A program made the translations under genes and the position numbers. The notes below the pieces were generated by a model. That model ran no database searches. It was given only the letters and a program-made list of their open reading frames with translations, and had not been told where the DNA came from. Positions 24,866 to 32,820 of a stretch of 41,551 nucleotides of DNA are shown one piece after another. Origin of the DNA: Variovorax soli NBRC 106424 (GTDB taxonomy: Bacteria > Pseudomonadota > Gammaproteobacteria > Burkholderiales > Burkholderiaceae_C); the NCBI RefSeq assembly GCF_001591385.1, contig NZ_BCUU01000044.1:1-41551 (forward strand), in the 5' to 3' direction. Every line of letters begins with the position of its first letter. Position 1 is the stretch's first letter.

Positions 24866-25119
24866 ATGGACATCAAGCCAATCAAGGACGAAGCCAGCCA
24901 CCAAGCCGCGCTTGCGGAAATTGAAGTGCTGATGTCGGCCAAGCCGGACACACGGTCGGCGACATGGGTCCATATATCGGGCCGACGAACCGTGTGTATG
25001 AAGTCCTTGCGCGCAAGCGGCCTCTGACGCTGAACATGATCCGCAGGCTTTCCACCGGCCTTGGAATCTCTGCGGACGTGCTGATCCGCAAGACGGACGA
25101 CGAAACAGCGCTTGCATGA
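24866..25119 (+). pseudogene. HigA antitoxin pseudogene with internal deletion
   Basis: The start encodes MDIKPIKDEASHQAALAEIE and VLMSAKPDT, typical of HigA. The end, in another frame, encodes GPTNRVYEVLARKRPLTLNM, then IRRLSTGLGISADVLI, the HigA helix-turn-helix. The middle, about 40 residues by comparison with intact HigA proteins, is lost, and the two halves are out of frame; the first frame terminates early after KSLRASGL. It directly follows the HigB remnant. The antitoxin is therefore almost certainly inactive, although a helix-turn-helix peptide could still be translated. Confidence 0.7.
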
Positions 25120-25131
25120 ACCGAGCGGGCC

Positions 25132-26652
25132 CTATCCCGCTTCTTCGACAAACGCCTCCTCGCGCTTGGAGCGCACCGAAGGCGCCAGCACGATCACCAG
25201 CAGCATCACGGCCGCGACCAGCAGGCCCAGCGAGATGGGCCGCGTGCCGAACACGCTCCAGTCGCCGCGCGAGAGCAGCAGTGCACGCCGCAGGTTCTCT
25301 TCCATCATCGGCCCCAGGATCAGCCCCAGCAGCAGCGGCGCGGGCTCGCACCCGAGCTTGATGAAGGAATAGCCGACGATGCCGAAGATGGCCACCAGCC
25401 AGATGTCGAACACGTTGTTGTTGGTGGAGTACACGCCGATGGCGCAGAACAGCACGATGGCCGGGAACAGCCAGCGGTAGGGAATGGTCAGCAGCTTGAT
25501 CCACAGGCCGATCAGCGGCAGGTTCAGGATGACCAGCATCAGGTTGCCGATCCACATCGAGGCGATCAGGCCCCAGAACAGCTCAGGGTTGCTGGTCATC
25601 ACCTGCGGGCCCGGCTGGATGTTGTGGATGGTCATGGCGCCCACCATCAGCGCCATCACCGGGTTGGGCGGAATGCCCAGCGTCAGCATGGGAATGAAGG
25701 AGGTCTGCGCGCCCGCATTGTTGGCCGCCTCGGGGCCGGCCACGCCGCGGATGTTGCCGCGGCCGAACGGCACCTCGCCGGCCTTGAGCTGGATCTTCTT
25801 TTCCAGCGTGTAGGCCGCAAAGGCCGACAGCAGCGCGCCGCCGCCGGGCAGGATGCCCAGCGACGAGCCCAGCGCCGTGCCGCGCAGCACGGCAGGCAGC
25901 ATGCGCTTGAAGTCTTCCTTGGTGGGGAACAGGCCCGACACCTTGGCAGTGAACACCTCGCGCTCTTCCTCCGGCCGCGCGAGGTTGGCGATGATCTCGC
26001 CGTAGCCGAACACACCCATGGCCACCGCGATGAAGCCCAGGCCGTCGGTGAGTTCGGGGATGTCGAAGGTGAAGCGCGCCACGCCCGAGTTGACGTCGGT
26101 GCCCACCAGGCCGAGCAGCAGTCCCAGCAGGATCATGCAGATGGCCTTGATGAGCGAGCCCGACGCCAGCACCACCGCGCCGATCAGGCCCAGGATCATC
26201 AGCGAGAAATATTCGGCCGGGCCGAACTTGAAGGCGATTTCGGTGAGCGGCGGCGCGAAGGCGGCCAGGATGAGCGTGCCCACGCAGCCCGCGAAGAACG
26301 AGCCCAGGCCGGCGGCCGCCAGCGCCGGCCCGCCCCGCCCCTGCTTGGCCATCTGGTGGCCGTCGATCACGGTCACCACCGACGACGACTCGCCCGGCAG
26401 GTTCACCAGGATGGCGGTGGTGGAGCCGCCGTATTGCGAGCCGTAGTAGATGCCCGCCAGCATGATCAGCGCCGCCACCGGCGGCAGCGCGTAGGTGGCC
26501 GGCAGCAGCATGGCGATGGTGGCCGTGGGTCCGATGCCGGGCAGCACGCCGATCAGCGTGCCCAGCAGGCAGCCGATGAACGCATAGAGCAGGTTCTGCA
26601 GGCTCACGGCCGTCGCAAAACCGATCGAGAGGTTGTTGATGAGATCTTCCAT
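25132..26652 (-). CDS. tctA: Tripartite tricarboxylate transporter permease TctA
   Basis: This is a 506-residue membrane protein with about eleven or twelve hydrophobic spans. Hallmarks of TctA are clear: GCLLGTLIGVLPGIGPTATIAMLLP near the N-terminus, GIYYGSQYGGSTTAILVNLPGE, and the second repeat GILPGGGALLSAFAAYTLEKK with GVAGPEAANNAGAQTSFIPMLTLGIPPNPVMALM. It imports a carboxylate delivered by a Bug/TctC protein. The tctB gene is nine bases upstream. No tctC adjoins the pair; the orphan Bug protein at 17065 or one elsewhere must serve it. Confidence 0.95.
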   Translation of the reverse strand: MEDLINNLSIGFATAVSLQNLLYAFIGCLLGTLIGVLPGIGPTATIAMLLPATYALPPVAALIMLAGIYYGSQYGGSTTAILVNLPGESSSVVTVIDGHQMAKQGRGGPALAAAGLGSFFAGCVGTLILAAFAPPLTEIAFKFGPAEYFSLMILGLIGAVVLASGSLIKAICMILLGLLLGLVGTDVNSGVARFTFDIPELTDGLGFIAVAMGVFGYGEIIANLARPEEEREVFTAKVSGLFPTKEDFKRMLPAVLRGTALGSSLGILPGGGALLSAFAAYTLEKKIQLKAGEVPFGRGNIRGVAGPEAANNAGAQTSFIPMLTLGIPPNPVMALMVGAMTIHNIQPGPQVMTSNPELFWGLIASMWIGNLMLVILNLPLIGLWIKLLTIPYRWLFPAIVLFCAIGVYSTNNNVFDIWLVAIFGIVGYSFIKLGCEPAPLLLGLILGPMMEENLRRALLLSRGDWSVFGTRPISLGLLVAAVMLLVIVLAPSVRSKREEAFVEEAG

Positions 26653-26661
26653 GGGTGGTGC

Positions 26662-27156
26662 TCAGCCGGTGATGAAGGTCGGCCACACCTGGAACTGCAG
26701 GCTCAATCCGACGATGAAGGTGAGGTAGCTGCCGACCGCCAGCACGGTGGCCAGGATCAGCGCCGACTTCATGCTGAAGTGGCTGCCGGCCATGCAGGCG
26801 ACGACAACCAGTGCGTAGATCGCCGCGATGAGGCCCATGGCAGGCAGGCCGATGCCGTGCAGCCCGGCCAGCAGCACGCCGAACAGCAGGTTGGCGCCGA
26901 TGATGAAGCCCAGCGGCTTCCAGGCGATCTGGCCGATGGGGTCGCCGTCTCCTTGCCGGGCCCCGATCGACGCCACCGCCACGCCCAGGCCCAGCAGCGC
27001 CAGCAGCGTGCCCACCATCAGCGGGAAATAGCCCGGCCCCATGCGCGCGGCACTGCCGACGTTGTAGTTGGTGGCGCCGATGGCAAACGCCGCGCCGACG
27101 CAGGCGAACATGAGGCCCGCGGCGAAGTTTCTCTTGCTCTTGATCCTGAAATGCAT
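26662..27156 (-). CDS. tctB: Tripartite tricarboxylate transporter small subunit TctB
   Basis: This is a 164-residue membrane protein with four hydrophobic spans and the TctB pattern YNVGSAARMGPGYFPLMVGTLLALLGLGVA. It partners TctA and lies first in a two-gene minus-strand operon. It is divergent from a MarR regulator, with two palindromic sites between them, so expression is likely under MarR control. Confidence 0.9.
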   Translation of the reverse strand: MHFRIKSKRNFAAGLMFACVGAAFAIGATNYNVGSAARMGPGYFPLMVGTLLALLGLGVAVASIGARQGDGDPIGQIAWKPLGFIIGANLLFGVLLAGLHGIGLPAMGLIAAIYALVVVACMAGSHFSMKSALILATVLAVGSYLTFIVGLSLQFQVWPTFITG

Positions 27157-27279
27157 GGCTGGTGGTGACCGCTCTGTGATGGGATGCGCGGGCCGTGGCG
27201 TGAAAGGCCTGGCCGCCGCGAGGACCCGCTGGGGTGTCCTGCGTGGTTGCGGCCCGAATCTTCCAAGCCGCTTTTGAAT

Positions 27280-27296
27280 ACCTCATGTTATGAGGT
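27280..27296. promoter_or_regulatory. MarR-type operator 1 (ACCTCAT-GTT-ATGAGGT)
   Basis: A perfect 7-3-7 palindrome lies in the tctB/marR divergent region. A degenerate copy is centred 22 bp further right. MarR dimers bind palindromes of this size. Confidence 0.65.
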
Positions 27297-27303
27297 TTAT
27301 TGC

Positions 27304-27316
27304 ATCATGTTGTGAG
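27304..27316. promoter_or_regulatory. MarR-type operator 2 (degenerate copy)
   Basis: ATCATGTTGTGAG matches operator 1 (CTCATGTTATGAG) at all but two positions of the core, two helical turns away, and so probably binds the same regulator with lower affinity. Confidence 0.5.
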
Positions 27317-27380
27317 TAAATACCCTTGGCGCCCCTGGGCCGCTGATACATTCGCTGGCGCCTCTTCCTCATTGCAGAAC

Positions 27381-27800
27381 ATGTCCAGCCCCAGCCCACC
27401 CATCGACAAGCAACGCCTGGAGGCCTTGTCGGATTTCCGGTTCAGGCTGCGCAGCTTTCTGCGCTTCAGCGAGGACGCGGCGCGCAGCGAGGGCATCACC
27501 GTGCTGCAGTACCAGGTGCTGCTTCACACGCAGGGATTTCCGGGGCGCGACTGGGCCTCGATCAGCGAGATCGCGGAGCGCCTGCAGGCGCAGCCGCATG
27601 GCGTGGTGGCGCTGGTCTCGCGCTGTGAAGAGGCCGGCCTGGTGGAGCGCCGGCCCAGCGTCATCGACCGCCGGCAGGTGGAGGTTCACCTGCTGCCGGC
27701 AGGGCGCAAAAAGCTGGAGGCCCTGGCCAGCGAGTTTGCGCAGCACGTGGCGGAGCTGGCGGACGTGGTGGCCTTCGCGCGGCGCACGCACCTGTCTTGA
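27381..27800 (+). CDS. MarR-family transcriptional regulator
   Basis: This is a 139-residue MarR protein with the winged-helix region YQVLLHTQGFPGRDWASISEIAERLQAQPHGVVALVSRCEEAGLVERRPSVIDRRQVEVHL, including the conserved DxR wing motif (DRR). ATG 27381 is used; the frame extends upstream to 27300 but that would run into the operator region. The gene is divergent from tctBA and probably represses both directions until a phenolic or carboxylate ligand binds. The ribosome site is weak. Confidence 0.88.
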   Translation: MSSPSPPIDKQRLEALSDFRFRLRSFLRFSEDAARSEGITVLQYQVLLHTQGFPGRDWASISEIAERLQAQPHGVVALVSRCEEAGLVERRPSVIDRRQVEVHLLPAGRKKLEALASEFAQHVAELADVVAFARRTHLS

Positions 27801-27822
27801 TTGATCGAGTGCCGGCGCGCGG

Positions 27823-28077
27823 CTAGTCAGCCAGGCGAAGTCCCCGGCGTTCGACGCTGGACGCGATCTGCACGACCATGTTGCGGCCCAGGCGCGTCAT
27901 GCCGAACAGCATGCGGGGAGAAACGCGGGTCAGCTCGCCCACCGTGTTCACCTGGTTGCGCCTCAGGACGTTGGTGGCGCGCACCGACAGGCCAAGAATG
28001 GCGATGTCGGCTTCGAGCAGCAAGGCGGGGTGCTGCTCCGGGGCGTTGTTCATCGAGGGCGCGTTTGCAGACGACAT
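27823..28077 (-). CDS. Stand-alone RNA polymerase alpha-CTD-like protein
   Basis: This is an 84-residue protein whose last 60 residues (ILGLSVRATNVLRRNQVNTVGELTRVSPRMLFGMTRLGRNMVVQIASSVERRGL) match the helix-hairpin-helix fold of the RNA polymerase alpha subunit C-terminal domain. In the family, LSVRxxNxLR contacts DNA UP elements, sigma and activators. There is no N-terminal assembly domain, so it cannot be an alpha subunit. ATG 28077 is used; TTG at 28095 and ATG at 28053 are alternatives. It is convergent with the MarR gene and divergent from a LysR gene. Possible roles are a small DNA-binding or polymerase-modulating protein. Confidence 0.72.
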   Translation of the reverse strand: MSSANAPSMNNAPEQHPALLLEADIAILGLSVRATNVLRRNQVNTVGELTRVSPRMLFGMTRLGRNMVVQIASSVERRGLRLAD

Positions 28078-28311
28078 GAGCCTGTGCGGGTGCAAGTCTC
28101 ATGCCGAAGGCGCCCGGGCACGCAGCCTGGCGGCGCGCAGGCGGGGCACGCCCGGTCTGCCCATGTTTCACCCAATTTAACCGACCAAGATTCAGGCATT
28201 TGATCATTTGTCATACAGGGTTTATCCGGGGCATGCAAAGGCATCGGCAGACCGCGCGCCTTGGCTGCTAGTGTGCTCACCTCGACCACCGCCCAACGCA
28301 AGAACAAGACC

Positions 28312-29316
28312 GTGGACCTGCGCACCCTCCGCTACTTCATCACCGTCCTCGAAGCCGGCAGCCTCTCGCGCGCGGCCGGCAGCCTCTACATCGCGCAGCC
28401 GGCCCTTACCGCGCAGATCAAGAAGCTGGAGGCCGAACTCGGCGCCCAGCTGTTCGACCGCTCGCATGCCGGCGTCACGCCCACGCCGGCCGGCGTGCAG
28501 CTGTACGAGGACGCCCGGCGCCTGCTGAGCGACGCCGATGCGGTGCGCGAGCGCATCCAGCGCCTGCCGCAGGGGCCGGAAGGCTCGGTGGTGGTGGCCC
28601 TGCCCTTTCTGCTGGCCTCGCTGTTGATGGGCCCGCTGCTGGCCGGGCTGAAGAAGACCCATCCGCGCATCCGCGTCTTCGCGCTCGACGAACTGAGCCT
28701 GGGCGTGAAGAAGGCCATGCTGGACCGGCGCGCGGACATCGGCATCCTGGTCGATGCACCGCAAGTGGACGGCCTGCACTGCCGCCCCATGGTGCGCGAG
28801 GCCATGTACTTCTGCGGCCATGATGCGGACGGCTCCGTGAAGCGGCTGCTGCGCGCGCCCGGGAAGAAGAAACCCGGCAAGAAGGGCCCGCCGACCCTGC
28901 AGCGCCCCGTGATCGACTTCGCCGATGCCGTCGCCCAGCCGCTGGTGCTGCAGTCGCGCCGCTTCGCGATCCGCCGCGCGGTGGAAGACGCGGCCGCCGC
29001 GCAGGGCCTGCACCTGAACATCGCGCACGAGCAGGACTCGACCCGCGTGATCCGCTCCCTCTATCTGTGCGGCGCCGGCTTCACCTTCACGCCGGCCTGC
29101 GCGCTGAACGACCAGCCGGTGCCGCGCGCCGACTGGGTGGTGGCGCGGGTCGCGCGGCCCGAACTGCACCGCACCTACTCGCTGGCCACGCAGGCGGGCC
29201 GGCCGGTGGATGCCGCCACCCAGGTCGTGATGGACGCGCTGGCACGGCAAATGCACGAGATGATCGACACGGGTGTGTGGGAAGCCGATAAAGTGCGCGA
29301 GCAAGGCATCGGCTGA
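28312..29316 (+). CDS. LysR-family transcriptional regulator with basic insert
   Basis: This is a 334-residue LysR regulator. The canonical start (V/M)DLRTLRYFITVLEAGSLSRAAGSLYIAQPALTAQIKKLEAELG argues for the GTG at 28312, although the frame is open from TTG 28261. The effector domain begins near residue 90. An unusual Lys/Gly/Pro-rich stretch (APGKKKPGKKGPP, about residues 182-194) interrupts it and is probably a surface loop. It precedes an alpha/beta hydrolase gene by 43 bases on the same strand, so the two may be one transcript. The inducer is unknown. Confidence 0.87.
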   Translation: MDLRTLRYFITVLEAGSLSRAAGSLYIAQPALTAQIKKLEAELGAQLFDRSHAGVTPTPAGVQLYEDARRLLSDADAVRERIQRLPQGPEGSVVVALPFLLASLLMGPLLAGLKKTHPRIRVFALDELSLGVKKAMLDRRADIGILVDAPQVDGLHCRPMVREAMYFCGHDADGSVKRLLRAPGKKKPGKKGPPTLQRPVIDFADAVAQPLVLQSRRFAIRRAVEDAAAAQGLHLNIAHEQDSTRVIRSLYLCGAGFTFTPACALNDQPVPRADWVVARVARPELHRTYSLATQAGRPVDAATQVVMDALARQMHEMIDTGVWEADKVREQGIG

Positions 29317-29359
29317 GCACACACCTTTTTTCCTCCCCCAACACAAGGAACCCGGAACC

Positions 29360-30196
29360 ATGACCTACGTGACGACCAAGGACGGAGTCGACATCTTCTA
29401 CAAGGACTGGGGCCCCAAGGATGCGCAGCCCATCGTGTTCCACCACGGCTGGCCCCTGAGTGCCGACGACTGGGATACGCAGATGCTGTTCTTCCTCGCC
29501 AAGGGCTTCCGGGTCGTGGCGCACGACCGCCGCGGCCACGGCCGTTCGGCGCAGGTGAGCGACGGGCACGACATGGACCACTACGCGGCCGATGCGTCCG
29601 CCGTCGTGGAGCACCTGGATTTGAAGAACTCGGTCCACATCGGCCATTCGACCGGCGGCGGCCAGGTCGCGCGCTACGTCGCCCAACATGGGCAGCCGCA
29701 AAAGCGCGTCGCCAAGGCGGTGCTCATCAGCGCGGTACCGCCCATCATGGTGAAGACGGCGGGCAACCCCGACGGCACGCCGCTCGAAGTGTTCGACGGC
29801 TTTCGCGCCGCGCTGGCCGCCAATCGCGCCCAGTTCTTCATCGACGTGCCATCGGGCCCCTTCTACGGCTTCAATCGCCCGGGCGCCCAGGTCTCGCAGG
29901 GCGTCATCCAGAACTGGTGGCGCCAGGGCATGATGGGCAGCGCCAAGGCCCACTACGAAGGCATCAAGGCGTTCTCGGAAACGGACCAGACCGAGGACCT
30001 GAAGGCCATCGAGGTGCCCACGCTCGTCATGGCCGGCGACGACGACCAGATCGTTCCCTACAAGACGGGTGCGCTGCTGCAGGCCAAGCTGATCAGGAAC
30101 AGCGAGCTCAAGATCTACCCCGGCTTCTCGCACGGCATGTGCACGGTGAACGCGGACGTCATCAACGCCGACCTGCTGGCCTTCATCCGCGGGTGA
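29360..30196 (+). CDS. Alpha/beta hydrolase (non-haem chloroperoxidase-like)
   Basis: This is a 278-residue cytosolic alpha/beta hydrolase with the catalytic triad visible: S97 in GHSTGGG, an aspartate in AGDDDQIVP (about D228) and H258 in GFSHGM, plus the oxyanion-hole FHHGWPLSADDWD. The overall pattern is that of cofactor-free haloperoxidase/esterases, which hydrolyse esters and can show perhydrolase activity. AAGGAA precedes ATG 29360. Its 3' end overlaps the end of the opposite-strand SDR gene by 14 bases. Confidence 0.92.
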   Translation: MTYVTTKDGVDIFYKDWGPKDAQPIVFHHGWPLSADDWDTQMLFFLAKGFRVVAHDRRGHGRSAQVSDGHDMDHYAADASAVVEHLDLKNSVHIGHSTGGGQVARYVAQHGQPQKRVAKAVLISAVPPIMVKTAGNPDGTPLEVFDGFRAALAANRAQFFIDVPSGPFYGFNRPGAQVSQGVIQNWWRQGMMGSAKAHYEGIKAFSETDQTEDLKAIEVPTLVMAGDDDQIVPYKTGALLQAKLIRNSELKIYPGFSHGMCTVNADVINADLLAFIRG

Positions 30197-31112
30197 CCGC
30201 CGCCATTGGGCGGATCGGATGCTGGCTTGCCGACGCCTTGGCCACTTCGAGCTCGTACTGCTCCCAGCCCGAGCCCGGCACCCGCTCCCCGACGCGCGAC
30301 CTGACCGCCTCCAGCTGCCCGCACAGCGCCTCGCCGGCCTGCGCGCGGTCGGCCAGGTGCACGCCCTGGGTCATCGTGATGTGCGCGCACTCGAAGCTGC
30401 CGGCGCCCGCCAGCAGGATCATGCGCGTCGGCGCATCCTCGCCCACCAGCGCCACCAGGCCCGGGCTCACCTGCTCGGGCGTCAGGCGCGCCAGCGCCTC
30501 GGGCGGCAGGATGCTCTCGGTCATGGCGGTCGCCGCGCTGGGCGCCAGGCAGTTCACGCGGATGTTGCGCCGCTCGCCTTCCAGGGCCAGGGTCTGCATC
30601 AGGCCCACCAGCGCCATCTTGGCCGCGCCGTAGTTGGACTGGCCGAAGTTGCCGTACAGGCCGGAGGACGAGGTGGTCATCACGATGCGGCCGTACTGCT
30701 GCTCCTGCATCCGCGCCCACACCGCCTTGGTGCAATGCACGGCGCCCATCACATGCACATCCATCACCAGGCGGAAGTCGTCGAGCGACATCTTTGCGAA
30801 AGTGCGGTCGCGCAGGATGCCGGCGTTGTTCACCAGGATGTCGATGCGGCCCCACGTCTCTGCGGCATGCGCCGCCATGGCCTCCATCTCCCCGGGGCGC
30901 GTGACGTCGCCTGCAACAGCGATGGCCTCGCCTCCTGCGCGCCGGATTTCATCGACCACCGCGCTGGCCGCCGCGGCATTGCGCTCGTGCGCCAGGTCGT
31001 TGACCACCACGCGCGCTCCATGCCGCGCCAGCTCGAGCGCATGCGTGCGGCCCAGGCCGCCGCCGGCTCCGGTGACAATGGCCACGCGGCCCTGCAACAG
31101 TTTCTTGTTCAT
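30183..31112 (-). CDS. SDR-family dehydrogenase (MFE-2-like 3-hydroxyacyl-CoA dehydrogenase type)
   Basis: This is a 309-residue short-chain dehydrogenase with TGAGGGLG (about residues 14-21) for NAD(P), NNAG, and the catalytic Y161-xxx-K165 in SNYGAAK. The GRVAIVTGAGGGLGRTHALELARHGARVVVNDL opening and the roughly 60-residue extension after the core resemble the dehydrogenase domain of multifunctional enzyme type 2, which oxidises (3R)-hydroxyacyl-CoA. It is the last gene of the minus-strand liv/BKACE operon, 20 bases after BKACE, so it plausibly makes or uses the beta-keto compound. Whether the substrate is a free acid or a CoA ester is unknown. Confidence 0.88.
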   Translation of the reverse strand: MNKKLLQGRVAIVTGAGGGLGRTHALELARHGARVVVNDLAHERNAAAASAVVDEIRRAGGEAIAVAGDVTRPGEMEAMAAHAAETWGRIDILVNNAGILRDRTFAKMSLDDFRLVMDVHVMGAVHCTKAVWARMQEQQYGRIVMTTSSSGLYGNFGQSNYGAAKMALVGLMQTLALEGERRNIRVNCLAPSAATAMTESILPPEALARLTPEQVSPGLVALVGEDAPTRMILLAGAGSFECAHITMTQGVHLADRAQAGEALCGQLEAVRSRVGERVPGSGWEQYELEVAKASASQHPIRPMAAVTRG

Positions 31113-31132
31113 CGCGTCTTCATCTCCAGTTT

Positions 31133-32074
31133 CTAGAAAGCCACCGCGTCCTGGCCCTTGAGGCCCAGCATGGCGCGGGCTTCGGCGGGCGTCGCCACTT
31201 CCAGCGACAGCTCTTCCAGGATGCGTCGAATCTTGCGGACCTGCTCCGCGCAGTTGCGCGCCAGCTGGCCCTTGCCGAGGTACAGGCTGTCTTCCAGGCC
31301 GACCCGCACACTGCCGCCGAGCACCGCGCCCATGGTCAGCAGCGGCATCTGGTGCCGGCCCGCGCCGAGCACCGAGAAGCGGTAGCCGCCGCGGCCGAAC
31401 AGCCGGTCGGCGGTGCTCTTGAGGGTGACCAGGTTCTCGGGATCCGACCCCAGCCCGCCCAGGATGCCCAGGATGCCCTGGATGAACAGCGGGCCCTCGA
31501 CCAGCCCCTCGTCGACGAAATGCGCGAGGCTGTAGAGATGCCCCACGTCGTAGCACTCGAACTCGAAGCGCGTGCCGCACTCCTTGCCCAGCACCTGCAG
31601 GATGTGCTTGATGTCGCGGAAGGTGTTGCGGAAGATCAGGTCCTCCATGCCTTCCACGTAAGGCTTCTCCCAGTCGTGCTGCCACTGGCTGTACTTGCGC
31701 GCCAGCGGGTGCACCGAGAAGTTCATCGAGCCCATGTTGAGCGAGCACATCTCGGGCTTGGCCTGCAGCGGATAGGCCAGGCGCTCTTCCAGCGTCATGC
31801 GCGTGCTGCCGCCGGTGGTGATGTTGATCACGGCATCGGTGGCCGCCTTGATGCGCGGCACGAACTGGTCGAACACGCGCGGGTCGGCGCTCGGCCGGCC
31901 GTCGCGCGGGTCGCGCGCATGCAGATGCAAGATCGCCGCGCCCGCCTGCGCGGCCTCGATCGCCTGCTCGGCGATCTGGTCCGGCGTCAGCGCCAGGTAG
32001 GGCGACATGGTGGGCGTGTGGACCGAGCCGGTGACGGCGCAGCTGATGATCACTTTGTCCTGGCTTGGCGCCAT
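31133..32074 (-). CDS. BKACE family beta-keto acid cleavage enzyme (DUF849)
   Basis: This is a 313-residue TIM-barrel enzyme of the beta-keto acid cleavage family, whose founding member is 3-keto-5-aminohexanoate cleavage enzyme (Kce). It condenses a beta-keto acid with acetyl-CoA and splits it to acetoacetate and a new acyl-CoA. Zinc ligands H50 and H52 (ILHLHARDP) and E261 (RVGLED) are present, along with the R257/D262 catalytic pair and NMGSMNF. AGGAG precedes ATG 32074. It sits between livF and an SDR gene, so the imported compound is probably a beta-hydroxy or beta-keto acid. Side-chain specificity cannot be told by eye. Confidence 0.93.
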   Translation of the reverse strand: MAPSQDKVIISCAVTGSVHTPTMSPYLALTPDQIAEQAIEAAQAGAAILHLHARDPRDGRPSADPRVFDQFVPRIKAATDAVINITTGGSTRMTLEERLAYPLQAKPEMCSLNMGSMNFSVHPLARKYSQWQHDWEKPYVEGMEDLIFRNTFRDIKHILQVLGKECGTRFEFECYDVGHLYSLAHFVDEGLVEGPLFIQGILGILGGLGSDPENLVTLKSTADRLFGRGGYRFSVLGAGRHQMPLLTMGAVLGGSVRVGLEDSLYLGKGQLARNCAEQVRKIRRILEELSLEVATPAEARAMLGLKGQDAVAF

Positions 32075-32091
32075 TGCTTTTCTCCTGATGT

Positions 32092-32820
32092 TCAAACCGC
32101 CAGCCACTGGGACAGCAAGCCCCGGTCGGCCTCCAATTGCGCGGGCGTGCCCTCGAACACGATGCGGCCGTGCCCCATCACGCACACCCTCGACGACACC
32201 TTGAGGGCGATCGCCAGCTTCTGCTCGACCAGCACCACGGACACACCCTGGCGCCGCATGTCCTGGATGCACTCGCCCACCTGCGCGACGATCCTGGGCG
32301 CCAGGCCCTCGGTGGGCTCGTCGATCAGGATGGCCAGCGGGTTGCCGAGCAGCGACCGGCAGATGGTCAGCATCTGCTGCTCGCCGCCCGAGAGGCTGCC
32401 GGCCTTGGTGCCGCGGCGCTCCTTCAGGCGCGGGAAGTAGTCGAACATCTGCTGCACGGTCCAGCGCCGCGCACCTTGCACCGGCGGCTGCTCGCCCATG
32501 CGCAGGTTCTCGTCCACCGTGAGGTTGGCGAACACCTCGCGCTCCTCCGGCACGTAGGCCAGGCCGGCGCGGCAGATGGCATGCGGCTTCGCACCGGCCA
32601 GCTCGCGTCCGCCCAGCGAGACCCGGCCCGCGCTCGGCGGCACCAGGCCCATGATGGCCTTGAGCGCCGTCGAGCGGCCCGAGCCGTTGCGCCCGAGCAG
32701 GCTGACGACCTCGCCCTGCGCGACACGGAAGCTGACCCCGCGCAGGATGTGGCTCTTGCCGTAGTGGGCCTGCAGGTCCTCGACATGCAGCAGAGAAGAA
32801 GGCGTTGCCGTCGCGCTCAT
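32092..32820 (-). CDS. livF: Branched-chain-type ABC transporter ATPase LivF
   Basis: This is a 242-residue LivF-type ATPase with signature LSGGEQQMLTICRSL, Walker B LAILIDEPTEGLAP and the EQK switch region. The Walker A reads GRNGSGRST, with arginine (R49) in place of the usual lysine. The reading is unambiguous in the DNA (CGC). I recall the same change in some other beta-proteobacterial LivF proteins, so it may be tolerated in one site of the LivF/LivG heterodimer. The start at ATG 32820 overlaps the livG stop by four bases. It energises import with LivG. Confidence 0.92.
   Translation of the reverse strand: MSATATPSSLLHVEDLQAHYGKSHILRGVSFRVAQGEVVSLLGRNGSGRSTALKAIMGLVPPSAGRVSLGGRELAGAKPHAICRAGLAYVPEEREVFANLTVDENLRMGEQPPVQGARRWTVQQMFDYFPRLKERRGTKAGSLSGGEQQMLTICRSLLGNPLAILIDEPTEGLAPRIVAQVGECIQDMRRQGVSVVLVEQKLAIALKVSSRVCVMGHGRIVFEGTPAQLEADRGLLSQWLAV

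Noticed and set aside
24848..25555. Minus-strand open frame over the tctA end and higBA relic
   Set aside because: It is low-complexity Arg-rich sequence antisense or out of frame to tctA. The forward-strand HigB/HigA similarity explains the region better.
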